Of a stretch of 39,120 nt of DNA, positions 38,702 through 39,120 are shown piece by piece. Source of the DNA: a bacterium (GTDB lineage: Bacteria > Patescibacteriota > Microgenomatia > UBA12405 > BS750m-G30); the NCBI GenBank assembly GCA_021157735.1, contig JAGGVZ010000046.1, positions 1-39,120 of the forward strand, in the 5' to 3' direction. Within the stretch, counting starts at the first letter, position 1, and each line of letters opens with the position of its first letter. The notes under the pieces were generated by a model. It was not told the origin of the DNA. It saw only the letters and a list, made by a program, of their open reading frames with translations, and did no database searches. The translations under genes and the position numbers were made by a program.

Positions 38702-39120
38702 TTATTTTTCAGCAAGTCTCATTAATTCCCGGTAGCGGCAGTATTCGCAATTTTCCCCGGGAGGAGGAATTTCTTCAGAATCAAGACATTTTTTAATTTC
38801 AAAAAGAGTTGGTTCTACCCAGGAATCATCGCCTTCGTAAGCGATAATTTTCACTTCAAATTCTAGACGGGCGTCAAACTTGGGCCGATTTTTGGCGGCA
38901 TTGGCAAAAATAAAATAGCCGGTATTAGAAACTTTAAAACCATTCTTCCTGAAAAGCCACTGATAAACTTCCATCTGCTTTTTATACCCCTGCTTATACT
39001 CATCTTCCAAAGAAATATCTTTCTCCGTGCTTGTTGCCTTATAATCTACAATCAAAAGCTCGCCATTTTTATTTATCCAAAGATCATCCACGGCGCCAAA
39101 AATTAAAAGATTAGTCGGGG
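38702..39120 (-). CDS. PD-(D/E)XK nuclease-family protein, C-terminal part (cut by window edge)
   Basis: The frame is open through the window edge, so the 5' end is missing; at least 138 residues are visible. The core is LLIFGAVDDLWIN then ELLIVDYKATS, the D..(D/E)-x-K pattern of RecB/Cas4-type nucleases, with GYKKQMEVYQWLF as the helix that carries the conserved Gln/Tyr. The C-terminus CEYCRYRELM has two Cys, as in Cas4/AddB-type iron-sulphur nucleases, but the other Cys would be outside. No cas gene or CRISPR repeat is in the window, so a repair or recombination role is more likely. Confidence 0.7.
   Translation of the reverse strand, partial: PTNLLIFGAVDDLWINKNGELLIVDYKATSTEKDISLEDEYKQGYKKQMEVYQWLFRKNGFKVSNTGYFIFANAAKNRPKFDARLEFEVKIIAYEGDDSWVEPTLFEIKKCLDSEEIPPPGENCEYCRYRELMRLAEK

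Noticed and set aside
1-39120. CRISPR array, insertion sequence or transposase
   Set aside because: No regularly spaced repeats were seen and no transposase or integrase motifs were found in either strand.

Overview
The window is a dense stretch of bacterial chromosome, about 40 % GC by eye. It has small gaps, frequent 1-40 nt gene overlaps and single-copy housekeeping genes broken up by tRNA genes. The gene mix suggests a Candidate Phyla Radiation (Patescibacteria) genome, possibly Microgenomates or Katanobacteria. Evidence includes a DRG-type GTPase and a DUF763 protein (both commoner in archaea), a free-standing EF-Tu domain-2-like mini-protein, PEP synthase beside a shortened enolase, and many proteins with no close model-organism counterpart. 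No rRNA or phylogenetic marker was aligned, so the assignment is an inference. The code looks standard: many genes end in TGA and Trp is TGG.

Layout. 1-650: end of a broken lysozyme-like gene, tRNA-Lys, a duplicated tRNA tail, tRNA-Leu(TAG). 653-6269: secreted glycoside hydrolase, DRG GTPase, mtaB-like and tgt (tRNA modification), tRNA-Ser, membrane-anchored methyltransferase. 6270-7577: ten minus-strand tRNAs (Arg, Pro, Leu, Gln, Gly, Gly, Phe, Leu, Val, Leu) with a DUF1003 gene wedged among them. 7611-11463: minus-strand envelope/secretion run (transglutaminase-like protein, holin-4-like membrane protein, SecG, peptide-binding-type protein). 11548-13538: plus-strand lexA, rsmI, phosphatase-like operon. 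13525-18337: minus-strand ruvC, EF-like mini-protein, holA, ppsA, eno. 18383-22323: tRNA-Glu, rplS, dnaE (frameshifted at the PGRGSAAGS motif). 22358-27742: gatC-gatA-MFS-gatB and DUF763. 27844-30276: LD-carboxypeptidase, DUF167, rsmA (frameshifted). 30245-34270: an AT-rich minus-strand accessory cluster (42-aa peptide, HD protein, Rossmann/methyltransferase-like protein, P-loop kinase, glycosyltransferase, broken CYTH protein). 34293-39120: clpB, an anchored unknown protein, a ParB-fold protein and a PD-(D/E)XK nuclease cut by the window edge.

Themes. Replication/repair (dnaE, holA, ruvC, lexA) and translation/RNA modification (14 tRNAs, mtaB, tgt, rsmI, rsmA, gatCAB, rplS) dominate. ppsA and eno are adjacent steps at phosphoenolpyruvate. 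In about thirteen genes a good -10 hexamer lies only 6-12 nt before the start codon, which predicts leaderless or nearly leaderless mRNAs. At three divergent gene pairs the two -10 boxes overlap on opposite strands.

The most system-like region is the accessory cluster at 30245-34270. No known defence or signalling system is recognised there with confidence. Several broken reading frames (position 126, dnaE, rsmA, CYTH gene) need read-level checks before biological meaning is assigned.
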